Positions 34,229 through 43,443 of a stretch of DNA of 64,000 nt are shown in pieces (within the stretch, counting starts at the first letter, position 1; every line of letters starts with the position of its first letter). The position numbers and the translations under genes are program-made. Source of the DNA: Roseomonas sp. (GTDB lineage: Bacteria > Pseudomonadota > Alphaproteobacteria > Acetobacterales > Acetobacteraceae); the NCBI GenBank assembly GCA_031180725.1, contig JAPSLO010000001.1:806001-870000 (forward strand), in the 5' to 3' direction. Under the pieces are notes generated by a model. It did no database searches and had not been told where the DNA came from. It saw only the letters and a list, made by a program, of their open reading frames with translations.

Positions 34229-34589
34229 GACTCTCCTCTGTTGCGATGCAACATGCGGCAAGGGCGCGGTGCGCGACAAACCACGCTCCGGTGACGGAAA
34301 GGTGGCGAGCAGCCATGCGCGCCGTGACGTGATCGGGACTGGTTGAAGCGGGGGCGGTTATCTTGCCCGAAAGGCGACAAGTGCGGGGTGTACTGGACCG
34401 GCAGAATCGACAGCGCAGTGTCGGGGCGCTTGGCCGGGTCGGAAGAGGTGATGGCCCGATCCGACCGGACCGCCAAGCGCGCAGGCGGAGCGAAGATGCA
34501 GCAGCGCCGGTCGGCGGCTCAGGTGCCGTTCGTGGTGCTGGGCGGCTGGTCGCGGTGCTGCTCCGGGCGCTGGAGCACATCGCCTGTCC

Positions 34590-34945
34590 GGGAGGTGCAT
34601 GTTGACGCCGGTGGCGCGGGCGCGGCGAACAAGTTGCGGGGGGGGGGGGCGATCGGTGCGGCATTCCCTTCGAGGCCGAGGCGACTCGTCTGCCGATGCG
34701 ACCCTTCAGCCTGGCCCGCGCCGTCTGGACCTCCGATTAGCGGCGTACCTACCGCATCGCCGGGTGGCGTGCCGGCGCCTTCCGGGTGAACGGCTACTGC
34801 ACCACCTCCGGCGTATGCCCTTCGGCGGCGCGGCGCCTCCGGCCGGAGCCGGTCCTCGGGGCGGGAGTTGCGGGCTGTGCCCACAGGCCAGCGCCGCCTG
34901 CGTGGAAACTGCCGAGCGCCGACCTTCGGCTTCGGGCATTTCGGA
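34590..34945 (+). pseudogene. Possible decayed GFA-like (CENP-V/DUF636) gene remnant
   Basis: The 780-bp gap 34229-35009 has no convincing intact gene. Within it, different plus-strand frames give pieces that line up in order with a glutathione-dependent formaldehyde-activating (GFA) zinc domain. They are CGIPFEAEATRL, then a CRCDPS piece, then YRIAGWRAGAFRVNGY, then NCRAPTFGFGHFGRD. The frames change between pieces and an in-frame TAG is present, as expected of a frameshifted remnant. The similarity is by eye only and weak. The 12-G tract at its start could be one of the lesions. No other feature is seen in the gap. Confidence 0.3.
34638..34649 (+). repeat. Poly-G tract of 12 bases
   Basis: Twelve consecutive G in a window otherwise free of long homopolymers. 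It sits in the non-coding or decayed stretch upstream of the binding-protein array. It could be a slippage-prone site or a length miscalled in assembly. Confidence 0.8.
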
Positions 34946-35009
34946 CGGGATTGAGCAAACCCGGCGGCGCCAGTTAGCCTCACAACGGCTTCATTCTGGG
35001 AGAGAGACA

Positions 35010-36614
35010 ATGTTCCGACGCGACCTGCTGGTCGGCGCCGCCGCCGGCGCGACCGCCGCGGCCCTGCCGCGCCTGTCCATCGCCCAGCCCGCCGGGGCCC
35101 GGGTGCTGAAATACGTCCCGCATGCGAACCCCGGCAATATCGATCCCTTCACCAACACCGCCTTCGTCGCGCGTGACCATGGCTTCCTAGTCTATGACCA
35201 GCTCTACGGCATGGATGAGCAGTTCAACATCCGCCCGCAGATGGTCCAAGGCCATGTGGTGGAGAATGACGGGTTGCTGTGGCGCTTCACCCTCCGGGAG
35301 AATCTGAAGTTCCACGATGGCACCCCGGTGCGCGGGCGGGACTGCATTGCTTCCATCCGCCGCTGGGGCCGCCGCGACGCCTTCGGGCAGGAGCTGATGG
35401 CGCGCGTCGCCGAGATGACGGAGGAGAGCGACCGTGTCTTCTCCATCCGGCTGAACAAGTCTTTCCCGAAGATGCTGGAGGCCTTCTCTAAAGTCACCAC
35501 CAGCTGCCTCTTCGTCATGCCGGAGCGGCTGGCCAATGTGGACCCGTTCCAGAACATCACGGAAGCCGTGGGCAGCGGCCCCTTCCGCTTCCTCGCCAGT
35601 GAATGGGTGCCGGGCTCGCGCCTGGCCTATGCGCGCAACCCGGACTACGTGCCGGTCTCCTCGGGCCAGCCCAGCATGACGGCCGGGCCCAAGGTGGCGC
35701 ATTTCGACCGCGTCGAGTGGCACATCATGTCGGACCAGGCGACCGCCGCCGCCGCCCTGCAGTCCGGCGAAATCGATTGGTGGGAACAGCCGACGGCGGA
35801 CCTCTTCCCGCTTCTAGTGCGAAATCGCAACATTCGCGTGGACATTATCAACAACACCGGCCTGATCGGCATCTTCCGCCCCAACCATGTGGCGGCGCCT
35901 TTCAACAACCCGGCGGTGCGACGCGCCGTGTTGACGGCCATCAACCAGATGGACTTCATGACGGCGGTCATCGGTGAATCCGGCGTGGAGGGCCGCCCCG
36001 ACCTGCGGCGCGAGGGGATCGGCTATTTCGCGCCCGAATCCCCCTCCGCCTCCACCGTAGGGCTCGACCGGCTGAAGAAGAATGTGGAGGCCGCGCGGTC
36101 GGAGCTTCAGGCGGCCGGCGCGATGGGGGCGCGAATGGTGCTGATGAACGCCACCGACCTCGCCTCCATCAACGCCTCCACCCTGGTCGGCGCTGACCTG
36201 TTCCGCCGCATGGGCTTCAATGTGGAACTGGTCTCGACGGACTGGGGCACGGTGGTGGCACGCCGGGCCAGCAAGAGCCCGCTGGACCAGGGTGGCTGGA
36301 GCGGCTTCTTTACCTTCTGGTCGGGCGTGGACCACTGGAACCCGGCCAGTCACGCCTCAATCCGCGGCCATGGGGACAATGCCTGGCCTGGCTGGCCAAA
36401 CATTCCTGCGATCGAGGCGCAGCGCAACGCCTGGTTCGACGCGCCGGACGAGGCCGCCGCCAAGGCCGCTACGGCCGAGATGCAGCGTATCGCCTTCGAG
36501 GAAGTGCCCTACGTGCCGACAGGGATGTATTACCAGCCGACGGCCTACCGCCGGAACCTGGCCGGCATGCTGAAGGGGCAGCCGCCACTGTTCTGGAATC
36601 TGCGACGGGGCTAA
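35010..36614 (+). CDS. Family 5 solute-binding protein 1 (DppA/OppA-like)
   Basis: First of five tandem periplasmic binding proteins for a Dpp-type ABC importer. The start at 35010 follows GGGAGAGAGA and gives 534 residues. The longer in-frame upstream extension runs through the decayed gap and is rejected. The leader MFRRDLLVGAAAGATAAALP has twin arginines and ends near SIAQPAGA, suggesting Tat export. Family-5 landmarks are LRENLKFHDGTPVRGRDCIASIRRW, VGSGPFRFLASEWVPGSRLAYARNPDYV, ALQSGEIDWWEQPTADL and VAAPFNNPAVRRAV. Ligands for this family range from peptides to opines and glutathione; none can be named. A hairpin follows the stop. Confidence 0.92.
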   Translation: MFRRDLLVGAAAGATAAALPRLSIAQPAGARVLKYVPHANPGNIDPFTNTAFVARDHGFLVYDQLYGMDEQFNIRPQMVQGHVVENDGLLWRFTLRENLKFHDGTPVRGRDCIASIRRWGRRDAFGQELMARVAEMTEESDRVFSIRLNKSFPKMLEAFSKVTTSCLFVMPERLANVDPFQNITEAVGSGPFRFLASEWVPGSRLAYARNPDYVPVSSGQPSMTAGPKVAHFDRVEWHIMSDQATAAAALQSGEIDWWEQPTADLFPLLVRNRNIRVDIINNTGLIGIFRPNHVAAPFNNPAVRRAVLTAINQMDFMTAVIGESGVEGRPDLRREGIGYFAPESPSASTVGLDRLKKNVEAARSELQAAGAMGARMVLMNATDLASINASTLVGADLFRRMGFNVELVSTDWGTVVARRASKSPLDQGGWSGFFTFWSGVDHWNPASHASIRGHGDNAWPGWPNIPAIEAQRNAWFDAPDEAAAKAATAEMQRIAFEEVPYVPTGMYYQPTAYRRNLAGMLKGQPPLFWNLRRG

Positions 36615-36662
36615 GCGGCGAGGCCGGTCTTGCGCGCGGCGCGGCCGTACGGTCCATAGGCG

Positions 36663-36686
36663 GGACGGGGGCCGCACCCCCCGTCC
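36663..36686 (+). promoter_or_regulatory. Hairpin between binding-protein genes 1 and 2
   Basis: GGACGGGGG (36663-36671) pairs perfectly with CCCCCGTCC (36678-36686) around a six-base loop, 24 bases before the next ATG. There is no T-run. It is probably a message-stabilising or attenuating element. Confidence 0.5.
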
Positions 36687-36710
36687 ATTGCCTGTGGAGG
36701 TTCTCCCCCG

Positions 36711-38312
36711 ATGTTGCGACGCCACCTTCTGGCCGGCGCAGGCGCGGCGCTAGGTGCATCGGCGCTCGGTGCGCCGGCGCTGGGGCAGGGGACCGCCGGC
36801 ACGGCCCGCGTGCTGAAATTCATCCCGCAGGCCGATCTTGCCGTCCTGGACCCTGTTATCACCACTGCCTACGTTACCCGTCACCACGGCTACATGGTGT
36901 GGGACACGCTGTACGGCTTCGACGGCGACTATGTCCCACAACCGCAGATGGTGGAAGGCCATACCGTGGAGGACGGCGGCCGGCGCGTGACGATGCGCCT
37001 GCGCGAAGGGCTGCGGTTCCACGACAATGAGCCGGTACGCGCACGCGATGCTGTCGCCTCCATCCGCCGCTGGGCGGCACGGGACGCGCTGGGTCAGGTG
37101 CTGATGTCGGTAACGGACGAGCTGGTGGCCGCGGACGATCGCACCATCGTCTTCCGCCTGAAGCGGCCCTTCCCGATGCTTTTCGAGGCTTTGGGCAAGC
37201 CCTCCACCCCCGTCTGCTTCATCATGCCCGAACGCTTGGCCAGCCAGGATCCCAACACACCGTTCCGCGGCGACGTCATCGGCTCCGGTCCTTTCCGCTT
37301 CGCTGCGAATGAGCGCGTGCCGGGCGCGCGGCTCGTCTATACGCGGTTCGAGGGCTACACCCCGCGGCCCGATGGTACGCCGACCTGGACCGCTGGCCCG
37401 AAGCATGTGCATTTTGATCGGGTGGAATGGCATGTGACGCCGGACCCCTCGACTGCTTCCGCGGCGCTGCAGAACGGCGAGATGGATTGGTGGGAACAGC
37501 CGACGGCGGACCTGCAGAACGTGCTCCGCCGCAATCGCAATGTGGTGCTGGAGATCCCGGACCCGACCGGGCTGGTCGGGATGGCGCGCTTCAACCATCT
37601 GCATCCGCCCTTCAACAGTGCGGCCATCCGCCGCGCGCTGCTGGGCGCGGTGAACCAGGCCGACTACATGACGGGGGTGATCGGCACGGACCAGAGCCTG
37701 TGGCGTGAGGAGGTTGGCTTCTTCCCGCCCGGCACGCCGATGGCCTCCGATGTCGGGATGGAGGCGCTGACCTCGCCGCGCGACATGGAGAAGGTAAAGC
37801 GCGATCTAGCCGCCGCCGGCTACAATGGCGAGAAGGTGGTGCTGATCGCGGCGGCCGACTTCCCTTCGCTGAACGCGCTGGCGCAGGTGGGCAACGACAT
37901 GCTGCGGCGCGCGGGAATGAATGTGGAATTCGTCGCCACCGATTGGGGCACGGTGGTGCAGCGCCGCGCCAGCCGGGAAGCGCCGGAGCGCGGCGGCTGG
38001 AGCATCTTCTTCACCTTCTGGGCCGGCGTGGACTTGTTCAATCCTGGCGTCCACCAGAGCCTGCGCGGCAACGGCGATGCCGCCTGGTTCGGCTGGCCCA
38101 CCATCCCCAAGCTCGAGGAACTGCGCTCGGCCTGGTTCGAGGCGCCGGACCTGGATGCCCAGAAGGCGATCGCGCGCCAGATCCAGGAGGTCGCCTTCCA
38201 GGAGGCGCCGTACCTGCCGCTGGGCCAGTATTTCCAGGCGACGGCGTATCGCCGCGGCCTGACCGGGGTGCTGAAAGGGCTGCCGTTGTTCTGGAACGTG
38301 CAGAGGACCTGA
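36711..38312 (+). CDS. Family 5 solute-binding protein 2
   Basis: Second of the five tandem binding proteins, 533 residues, with GGAGG ten bases before the ATG. The leader MLRRHLLAGAGAALGASALG, with twin arginines, ends near PALGQG. It shares with protein 1 the HHGYMVWDTLYGFDGDYVPQPQMVEGH opening, LREGLRFHDNEPVRARDAVASIRRW, ALQNGEMDWWEQPTADL and HPPFNSAAIRRALLG, so the two are clear paralogues. Substitutions in the substrate-facing region (IGTDQSLWREEVGFFPPGTPMASD here) suggest a different ligand or affinity. It lies 96 bp after gene 1, with hairpins on both sides. Confidence 0.92.
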   Translation: MLRRHLLAGAGAALGASALGAPALGQGTAGTARVLKFIPQADLAVLDPVITTAYVTRHHGYMVWDTLYGFDGDYVPQPQMVEGHTVEDGGRRVTMRLREGLRFHDNEPVRARDAVASIRRWAARDALGQVLMSVTDELVAADDRTIVFRLKRPFPMLFEALGKPSTPVCFIMPERLASQDPNTPFRGDVIGSGPFRFAANERVPGARLVYTRFEGYTPRPDGTPTWTAGPKHVHFDRVEWHVTPDPSTASAALQNGEMDWWEQPTADLQNVLRRNRNVVLEIPDPTGLVGMARFNHLHPPFNSAAIRRALLGAVNQADYMTGVIGTDQSLWREEVGFFPPGTPMASDVGMEALTSPRDMEKVKRDLAAAGYNGEKVVLIAAADFPSLNALAQVGNDMLRRAGMNVEFVATDWGTVVQRRASREAPERGGWSIFFTFWAGVDLFNPGVHQSLRGNGDAAWFGWPTIPKLEELRSAWFEAPDLDAQKAIARQIQEVAFQEAPYLPLGQYFQATAYRRGLTGVLKGLPLFWNVQRT

Positions 38313-38341
38313 GAAAGCGGCGCGCCCGGGCAGACCGAGAT

Positions 38342-38367
38342 GGGCGCCGTGCCTGGGGACGGCGCCC
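38342..38367 (+). promoter_or_regulatory. Hairpin between binding-protein genes 2 and 3
   Basis: GGGCGCCGT (38342-38350) pairs perfectly with ACGGCGCCC (38359-38367) around an eight-base loop, 29 bases after the stop of gene 2. It is the same arrangement as after gene 1. Confidence 0.5.
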
Positions 38368-38435
38368 TGCGGACTTGCGGAGCCGGTCATTGCCTGTTCT
38401 GATCCCCGCGACAGGGATCACGACGGGAGAACGGG

Positions 38436-40028
38436 ATGCTTCGCAGAAACCTGCTGATGGCAGGGGCTGGCATGGGCGCCGTGGCGGCTTTGCCGCGCTT
38501 CGCCATTGCCCAGCCGGCCGCTGCGCGCGTGCTGAAGATGGTGCCCCAGGCGAACCTGACCAGCCTGGACCCCATCTGGACCACGGCCAACATCACCCGC
38601 AACCATGGCTACATGGTCTACGACATGCTGTACGGCATGGACGACCAATTCCGGCCGCAGCCGCAGATGGCGGAAGGCCATGTGGTGGAGGAGGGCGGCC
38701 GGCGCGTGGCGATCACGCTGCGCAGCGGGCTGAAGTTCCATGACGGCGAGGCGGTGCGGGCGGCGGATTGCGTAGCCAGCTTGGCACGCTGGATGAAGCG
38801 CAGCCCCATCGGGCAGAAGCTGGAAACCTTCGTGGATGCGCTGGAAGCCGACGGCGACCGGCGCATTGTGTTCCGCCTGAAGCAGCCCTTCCCGCTGCTG
38901 CTCAGCGCGCTGGCGCAGGTCTCCAACAGCCCGCCCTTCATCATGCCGGAGCGCATCGCGCGCACCGATCCCTTCCAGCAAATCCGCGAGGTGGTGGGCA
39001 GCGGACCCTTCCGTTTCGTGCCGGGCGAGTTCAATTCGGGCAGCCGCGTGGTCTATGAACGCAACCCGGAGTACAGCCCGACGCCGGTCGGCACGCGCAG
39101 CCTGACCGCCGGGCCGAAGGTGGTGCATTTCGATCGCGTCGAATGGCACATCATCGTGGATGCCTCGACCGCCGCGGCGGCGCTGCAGACCGGCGAGATT
39201 GACTGGTACGAGCAGCCGCCGCCCGAGATCCAGATGCTGCTCACGCGCAACCGCAACGTGGTGGTGGAGGCGATCGACCCGTTGCCGCTGGTCGGCATCA
39301 TGCGGCTGAACCACCTGCATCCGCCCTTCAACAACAAGAAGCTGCGTCAGGCGCTGTTTCCCGCCATCAGCCAGGCGGATTTCATGAGCGCGGTCGTGGG
39401 CCCCGACCCTTCGCTCTATTTCGACAAGGTCGGCGTCTTCACCCCGGGCACGCCGCTTGCGAACGACGCCGCGCTGGAGCCTTTGACCGGCCCGCGCAGC
39501 ATCGACCGTGCGAAGGAGCTGATGCGCGCCGCTGGCTATGCGAACGAGCCGATGCGGCTGATCGGCCCCACCGACATCCTGGCGCCTGCCGCCATGACGC
39601 AGGTGGGTGCGGACCTGGTGCGACGCCTCGGCTTCAACGCCGATATCGTGCTGAGCGACTGGGGCACCACCGTCACCCGCCGTGCCAGCCGAGAGCCGGT
39701 GGACAAGGGCGGCTGGAGCATGCTGTTCACCAGCTTCTCCTCCTTCGATTTCGTGGATCCCGCGGCGCATTTCCCGCTGCGCGGCAATGGCGCCGGCGCC
39801 TGGCCGGGCTGGCCGACCATCCCAAAGCTCGAGGAACTGCGCGATGCCTGGTTCCTCGCGCCCGATCTAGCGGCGCAGCAGCGTATCGCACGCGAGATCC
39901 AGGAAGTGGCGATGGACGAGGTGCCTTACATCCCCGTCGGCGCCTATCTCTCGATGACGGCGCAGCGCCGCGACCTGGCGGACCGGGTGAAGGGCTTCGC
40001 GCTGTTCTGGGGCATCCGCCGGACCTGA
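38436..40028 (+). CDS. Family 5 solute-binding protein 3
   Basis: Third of the tandem binding proteins, 530 residues. The ATG at 38436 follows CGGGAGAA. The leader MLRRNLLMAGAGMGAVAALP has twin arginines and ends near AIAQPAAA. The common core is present: NHGYMVYDMLYGMDDQFRPQPQMAEGH, LRSGLKFHDGEAVRAADCVASLARW, VGSGPFRFVPGEF, ALQTGEIDWYEQPPPEI and HPPFNNKKLRQALFPA. In the EQP motif it has WYEQPP where proteins 1 and 2 have WWEQPT. It lies between two strong hairpins. Confidence 0.92.
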   Translation: MLRRNLLMAGAGMGAVAALPRFAIAQPAAARVLKMVPQANLTSLDPIWTTANITRNHGYMVYDMLYGMDDQFRPQPQMAEGHVVEEGGRRVAITLRSGLKFHDGEAVRAADCVASLARWMKRSPIGQKLETFVDALEADGDRRIVFRLKQPFPLLLSALAQVSNSPPFIMPERIARTDPFQQIREVVGSGPFRFVPGEFNSGSRVVYERNPEYSPTPVGTRSLTAGPKVVHFDRVEWHIIVDASTAAAALQTGEIDWYEQPPPEIQMLLTRNRNVVVEAIDPLPLVGIMRLNHLHPPFNNKKLRQALFPAISQADFMSAVVGPDPSLYFDKVGVFTPGTPLANDAALEPLTGPRSIDRAKELMRAAGYANEPMRLIGPTDILAPAAMTQVGADLVRRLGFNADIVLSDWGTTVTRRASREPVDKGGWSMLFTSFSSFDFVDPAAHFPLRGNGAGAWPGWPTIPKLEELRDAWFLAPDLAAQQRIAREIQEVAMDEVPYIPVGAYLSMTAQRRDLADRVKGFALFWGIRRT

Positions 40029-40040
40029 CCGGCCCTCTCC

Positions 40041-40068
40041 GCCCCGGCCGCCCTGTCGCGGCCGGGGC
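40041..40068 (+). terminator. 11-bp hairpin between binding-protein genes 3 and 4
   Basis: GCCCCGGCCGC (40041-40051) pairs perfectly with GCGGCCGGGGC (40058-40068) around a six-base loop, starting 13 bases after the stop. GTTCGCTTCCC follows, pyrimidine-rich but not a T-run. This is the most stable stem in the array and could terminate part of the transcripts. Confidence 0.5.
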
Positions 40069-40102
40069 GTTCGCTTCCCGCTAACCAGGATCGGAGTTCG
40101 CG

Positions 40103-41683
40103 ATGATCGGCAGGCGTGGATTGATGGCCGCGGGCGCGGCGGGCGTGATGGCGCCAAGGATAGTAGGTGCGCAGGGAGCGGCGGCGCGCACGTTGCGGGT
40201 GATCCCACAAGCGAACCTCACGTCGCTCGATCCAGTCTGGACCACTGCGGTGGTCACACGGAACAACGCCTTCATGGTCTATGACCAGATCTGCGCACAG
40301 GATGCCAGCGGCGCCATCCGCCCGCAGATGGCTGAGGGTTGGGAGCTCTCCGACGACAAGCTCGCCTGGACCTTCACGCTGCGCGAGGGCCTTTACTTCC
40401 ATGACGGCGAGAAGGTGACGGCGCGCGACTGTGTCGCCTCGATCCAGCGCTGGGCGAAGCGTGATCCGTTCATGCAGGTGCTCCAGTCCTCGGTGGCGGA
40501 GGTTGCGGTGGTGGATGACCGCCGCTTCCGCTTCCGCCTGCATCGCCCGGTGCCGCTGCTGACGGAGGCGCTGGGCCAGACGCAGTTTCCGTGCTTCGTC
40601 ATGCCGGAACGCCTGGCCAGTACCGATGCTTTCCAGCAGATCCGGGAAGCCGTGGGCAGCGGCCCCTTCCGCTTTCTGCCGAGTGAGTGGAACCCCGGCC
40701 AGCGCGCCGTCTGGGCGAAGCACGATCGCTACGTGCCGCGGCAGGAACCGGTGGATGGTCTGGCCGGCGGCCGCGCGCCGCGGCTGGACCGGGTCGAGTG
40801 GACGATCATCACCGATCCCGCGACCAGCGCCAACGCCATGGTGCTGGGTGAGCAGGACTACTGGGAATACCCGCTGCACGACCTGCTGCCGGTGATGCGC
40901 CGCTCGCGCGATCTGGTGGTGGAGCAGCGGCTACTGGACGGCACCTATGGCATCTGCCGCTTTAATTCGCTGCATCCGCCGTTCAACAACCCCGCGATCC
41001 GCCGTGCCGTCGCCATGGCGGTGGACCAGCGTGACTATCTGCGGGCCGTGGCCGGCAACGAGCCCGATGGCTGGGGCGTATGCGAAGGGGTCTTCACCTG
41101 CGGCACGCCTCTGGCGAACGAAGCCGGAAGCGAGATCCTGAAGACGCGCAGCATCGAGCGTGCTCGCGCCGCGCTGCGCGAGGCCGGCTACAACAACGAG
41201 CGCGTCGTGCTGATCGCGCCTGGCGACTACCCGCAGATCAACGCGCTTTCGATGGTCACGGCCGACATCCTGCGGCGGATGGGGATGAACCTGGAGCTGG
41301 TTTCCACCGACTGGGGCACGCTGGTGCAGCGCCGCGCGAGCAAGGAACCGGTGGAGCGCGGCGGCTGGAGCATCATCCACACCACCAGTTCCGGCCAGGC
41401 GCTGTCCATGCCGGTGTTCCACCTGTTTCTCCGCACGAACGGCCCCAGTGCCTGGTTCGGCTGGCCCGAGGATGCGGAGATCGAGCGGCTGCGCGCTGCG
41501 TGGGTGGCAGCCGAGGAGGCCCCGGAGCGCCTGCGCCTTGCGGAGCAGATGAACCGACGGAGCATGGAGATCATGCACTACGTTCCGCTTGGCTACTACT
41601 GGCAGCCCAGCGCTTGGCGGCGGAACGTTTCCGGCGTGTTCCGCGCCCCCGCCACGGTCTTCTGGAATATTGCAAAGAGCTAG
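40103..41683 (+). CDS. Family 5 solute-binding protein 4 (most divergent)
   Basis: Fourth of the tandem binding proteins, 526 residues, with GGAG six bases before the ATG. The leader MIGRRGLMAAGAAGVMAPRI has twin arginines and ends near VGAQGA. The family core is kept (LREGLYFHDGEKVTARDCVASIQRW, VGSGPFRFLPSEWNPGQRAVW, HPPFNNPAIRRAVAMAVDQRDYL). The strongly shared 'ALQxGExDWWEQP' segment of its neighbours is replaced by MVLGEQDYWEYPLHDLLPV, and the aromatic DQICAQDASGAIRPQMAEGW opening differs too. A distinct ligand is likely. A hairpin follows. Confidence 0.92.
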   Translation: MIGRRGLMAAGAAGVMAPRIVGAQGAAARTLRVIPQANLTSLDPVWTTAVVTRNNAFMVYDQICAQDASGAIRPQMAEGWELSDDKLAWTFTLREGLYFHDGEKVTARDCVASIQRWAKRDPFMQVLQSSVAEVAVVDDRRFRFRLHRPVPLLTEALGQTQFPCFVMPERLASTDAFQQIREAVGSGPFRFLPSEWNPGQRAVWAKHDRYVPRQEPVDGLAGGRAPRLDRVEWTIITDPATSANAMVLGEQDYWEYPLHDLLPVMRRSRDLVVEQRLLDGTYGICRFNSLHPPFNNPAIRRAVAMAVDQRDYLRAVAGNEPDGWGVCEGVFTCGTPLANEAGSEILKTRSIERARAALREAGYNNERVVLIAPGDYPQINALSMVTADILRRMGMNLELVSTDWGTLVQRRASKEPVERGGWSIIHTTSSGQALSMPVFHLFLRTNGPSAWFGWPEDAEIERLRAAWVAAEEAPERLRLAEQMNRRSMEIMHYVPLGYYWQPSAWRRNVSGVFRAPATVFWNIAKS

Positions 41684-41712
41684 GGCTGGCACGCCGTGTG
41701 CTGGACACATTC

Positions 41713-41755
41713 CGCCAGGCGGTGGTGACCATTCCAGGATCACCCACCGCTGGCG
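41713..41755 (+). promoter_or_regulatory. Hairpin between binding-protein genes 4 and 5
   Basis: CGCCA/TGGCG (41713-41717, 41751-41755), GCGGTGG/CCACCGC (41719-41725, 41744-41750) and TGA/TCA stack into one imperfect 15-bp stem with an 11-base loop, about 30 bases after the stop of gene 4. Confidence 0.5.
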
Positions 41756-41819
41756 CAAAGGCCAAATATGGGGCAGTTTGCCTGCAACAGGGGCAGGCAG
41801 TCGGGGGAGACAGGAAGAA

Positions 41820-43415
41820 ATGGACCGTAGGTCATTCCTCAAAGCCGGCCTGAGCGCCGGTGCCGTTGCCGTTACCGGCGGGCTCGCTGCTCCGGCCTAC
41901 AGCCAAGCTGCGAACCGCACGCTTCGCTTCGTGCCGCAAGCCAATTTAGCGAATTTCGACCCCATTTGGGGCACGCAATATGTCGTCCGCAATGCCTCGG
42001 TCCTGGTGTGGGATACGCTCTACGGCTTCGATGAGAAGCTGGAGCCCCAGCGCCAGATGGTGGAAGGTGAGGAGGTGAGCCAAGACAGCAGGACCTGGAC
42101 CTTCAAGCTGCGTGAGGGGCTGCGCTTCCATGACGGGGAGCCGGTGCTGGCGAAGGATGTGGTGGCCAGCATCACCCGCTGGATGCCCCGCGACCCGATG
42201 GGCCAACTGCTGCGCGCCCTGAACCAGGAACTGGTTGCGGTGGACGACCGCACATTCCGCTGGCGGCTCAGCGCGCCTTTCACCAAGATGAAGATGGCGC
42301 TGGGCAAGAACGCCACCCCGATGTGTTTCATCATGCCGGAGCGCGTCGCCAGGACCGACAGTTTCACCCAGATCAGCGAGTATATCGGATCCGGCCCGAT
42401 GCGCTTCCTGCGCGACGAATGGGTGCCTGGCGCCCGCGCCGTGTTCCAGAAATTCGACCGGTATGTACCGAGGGATGAGCCGGCGAGTTGGTTGGCCGGC
42501 GGCAAGCGGATGCTGGTGGACCGGGTCGAGTGGATGGTCATCCCCGATCCGGCCACCGCCGCCGCCGCGCTGCAGAGCGGTGAGGTAGACTGGTGGGAGA
42601 ACCCAATCACCGACCTGGTGCCGCAGCTCCGCCGTAACCGGAACATCGCAGTGGACATCGCCGACCCGCTAGGCAACATTGGGTCCTTCCGGATGAACCA
42701 CCTGCACCCGCCCTTCAACAATGTGAAGGTGCGCCAGGCGGTGATAACGGCGCTGAGCCAGGAAGACTACATGCGCGCCCTGGTCGGCGAGGACCAGAAC
42801 CTGTGGAAGGTGATGGGCGGCTTCTTCACGCCCGGCACGCCGCTCTACACCGAGGAGGGCGGCGCCATGATGAAGGCCGCCAATCTGGAGCGTGGCCGCG
42901 CCCTGCTGCGTGAATCCGGCTACAACGGAGAGCCGGTGATCTGCGTCGTGGCGCAGGACCAGGCGATTACCAAGGCCTTCGGCGATGTCACCGCGGACCT
43001 GCTGAAGCGGCTTGGCATGAATGTGGATTTCGTCGCGACGGATTGGGGCACGGTCGGCCAGCGCCGCGCGATGAAGAACCCGCCGAATCAAGGCGGCTGG
43101 AGCATGTTCCACACCTGGCATGCCGGCGCGGACGCCATCAATCCGGTGATCTATAACGCGGTGCGCGCCAATGGCGACGGCGCCTGGTTCGGCTGGCCCA
43201 ATGTGCCGGCCGTCGAGGCGGAGGTGCCGAACTGGCTGGCCGCCACCACCATTGAGCAGGAGCGGGCGGCGATCGGGCGCCTGAACGCCGCAGCGGTGGA
43301 GAACGTGGTCTATTGCCCGACCGGCTTCTTCCTGGGCTACCAGGCGTGGCGCCGGAACATCTCCGGCGTGGTGAAGGGCCCGATTCCCTTCGTCTGGGGC
43401 GTCTCGAAGAGCTGA
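41820..43415 (+). CDS. Family 5 solute-binding protein 5
   Basis: Last of the tandem binding proteins and the one adjacent to the permease genes. The ATG at 41820 follows GGGGGAGACAGGAAG and gives 531 residues. The leader MDRRSFLKAGLSAGAVAVTG has the full Tat motif RRSFLK and ends near AYSQAA. Core segments are LVWDTLYGFDEKLEPQRQMVEGEE, LREGLRFHDGEPVLAKDVVASITRW, IGSGPMRFLRDEWVPGARAVF, ALQSGEVDWWENPITDLVP (EN for EQ) and HPPFNNVKVRQAV. Only 28 bp separate it from dppB, with no hairpin, unlike the other four boundaries. It may be the constitutive partner of the transporter. Confidence 0.92.
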   Translation: MDRRSFLKAGLSAGAVAVTGGLAAPAYSQAANRTLRFVPQANLANFDPIWGTQYVVRNASVLVWDTLYGFDEKLEPQRQMVEGEEVSQDSRTWTFKLREGLRFHDGEPVLAKDVVASITRWMPRDPMGQLLRALNQELVAVDDRTFRWRLSAPFTKMKMALGKNATPMCFIMPERVARTDSFTQISEYIGSGPMRFLRDEWVPGARAVFQKFDRYVPRDEPASWLAGGKRMLVDRVEWMVIPDPATAAAALQSGEVDWWENPITDLVPQLRRNRNIAVDIADPLGNIGSFRMNHLHPPFNNVKVRQAVITALSQEDYMRALVGEDQNLWKVMGGFFTPGTPLYTEEGGAMMKAANLERGRALLRESGYNGEPVICVVAQDQAITKAFGDVTADLLKRLGMNVDFVATDWGTVGQRRAMKNPPNQGGWSMFHTWHAGADAINPVIYNAVRANGDGAWFGWPNVPAVEAEVPNWLAATTIEQERAAIGRLNAAAVENVVYCPTGFFLGYQAWRRNISGVVKGPIPFVWGVSKS

Positions 43416-43443
43416 GGCCAAGAAGGAAGGAACGTCGCAGCCG

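Noticed and set aside
34638-34649. Phase-variable coding tract
   Set aside because: No intact reading frame is restored by changing the tract by one or two bases, so phase variation of a functional gene is not supported.
34599-35009. In-frame N-terminal extension of binding protein 1
   Set aside because: It would put about 137 low-complexity residues before a textbook twin-arginine leader that has its own Shine-Dalgarno at 35010.
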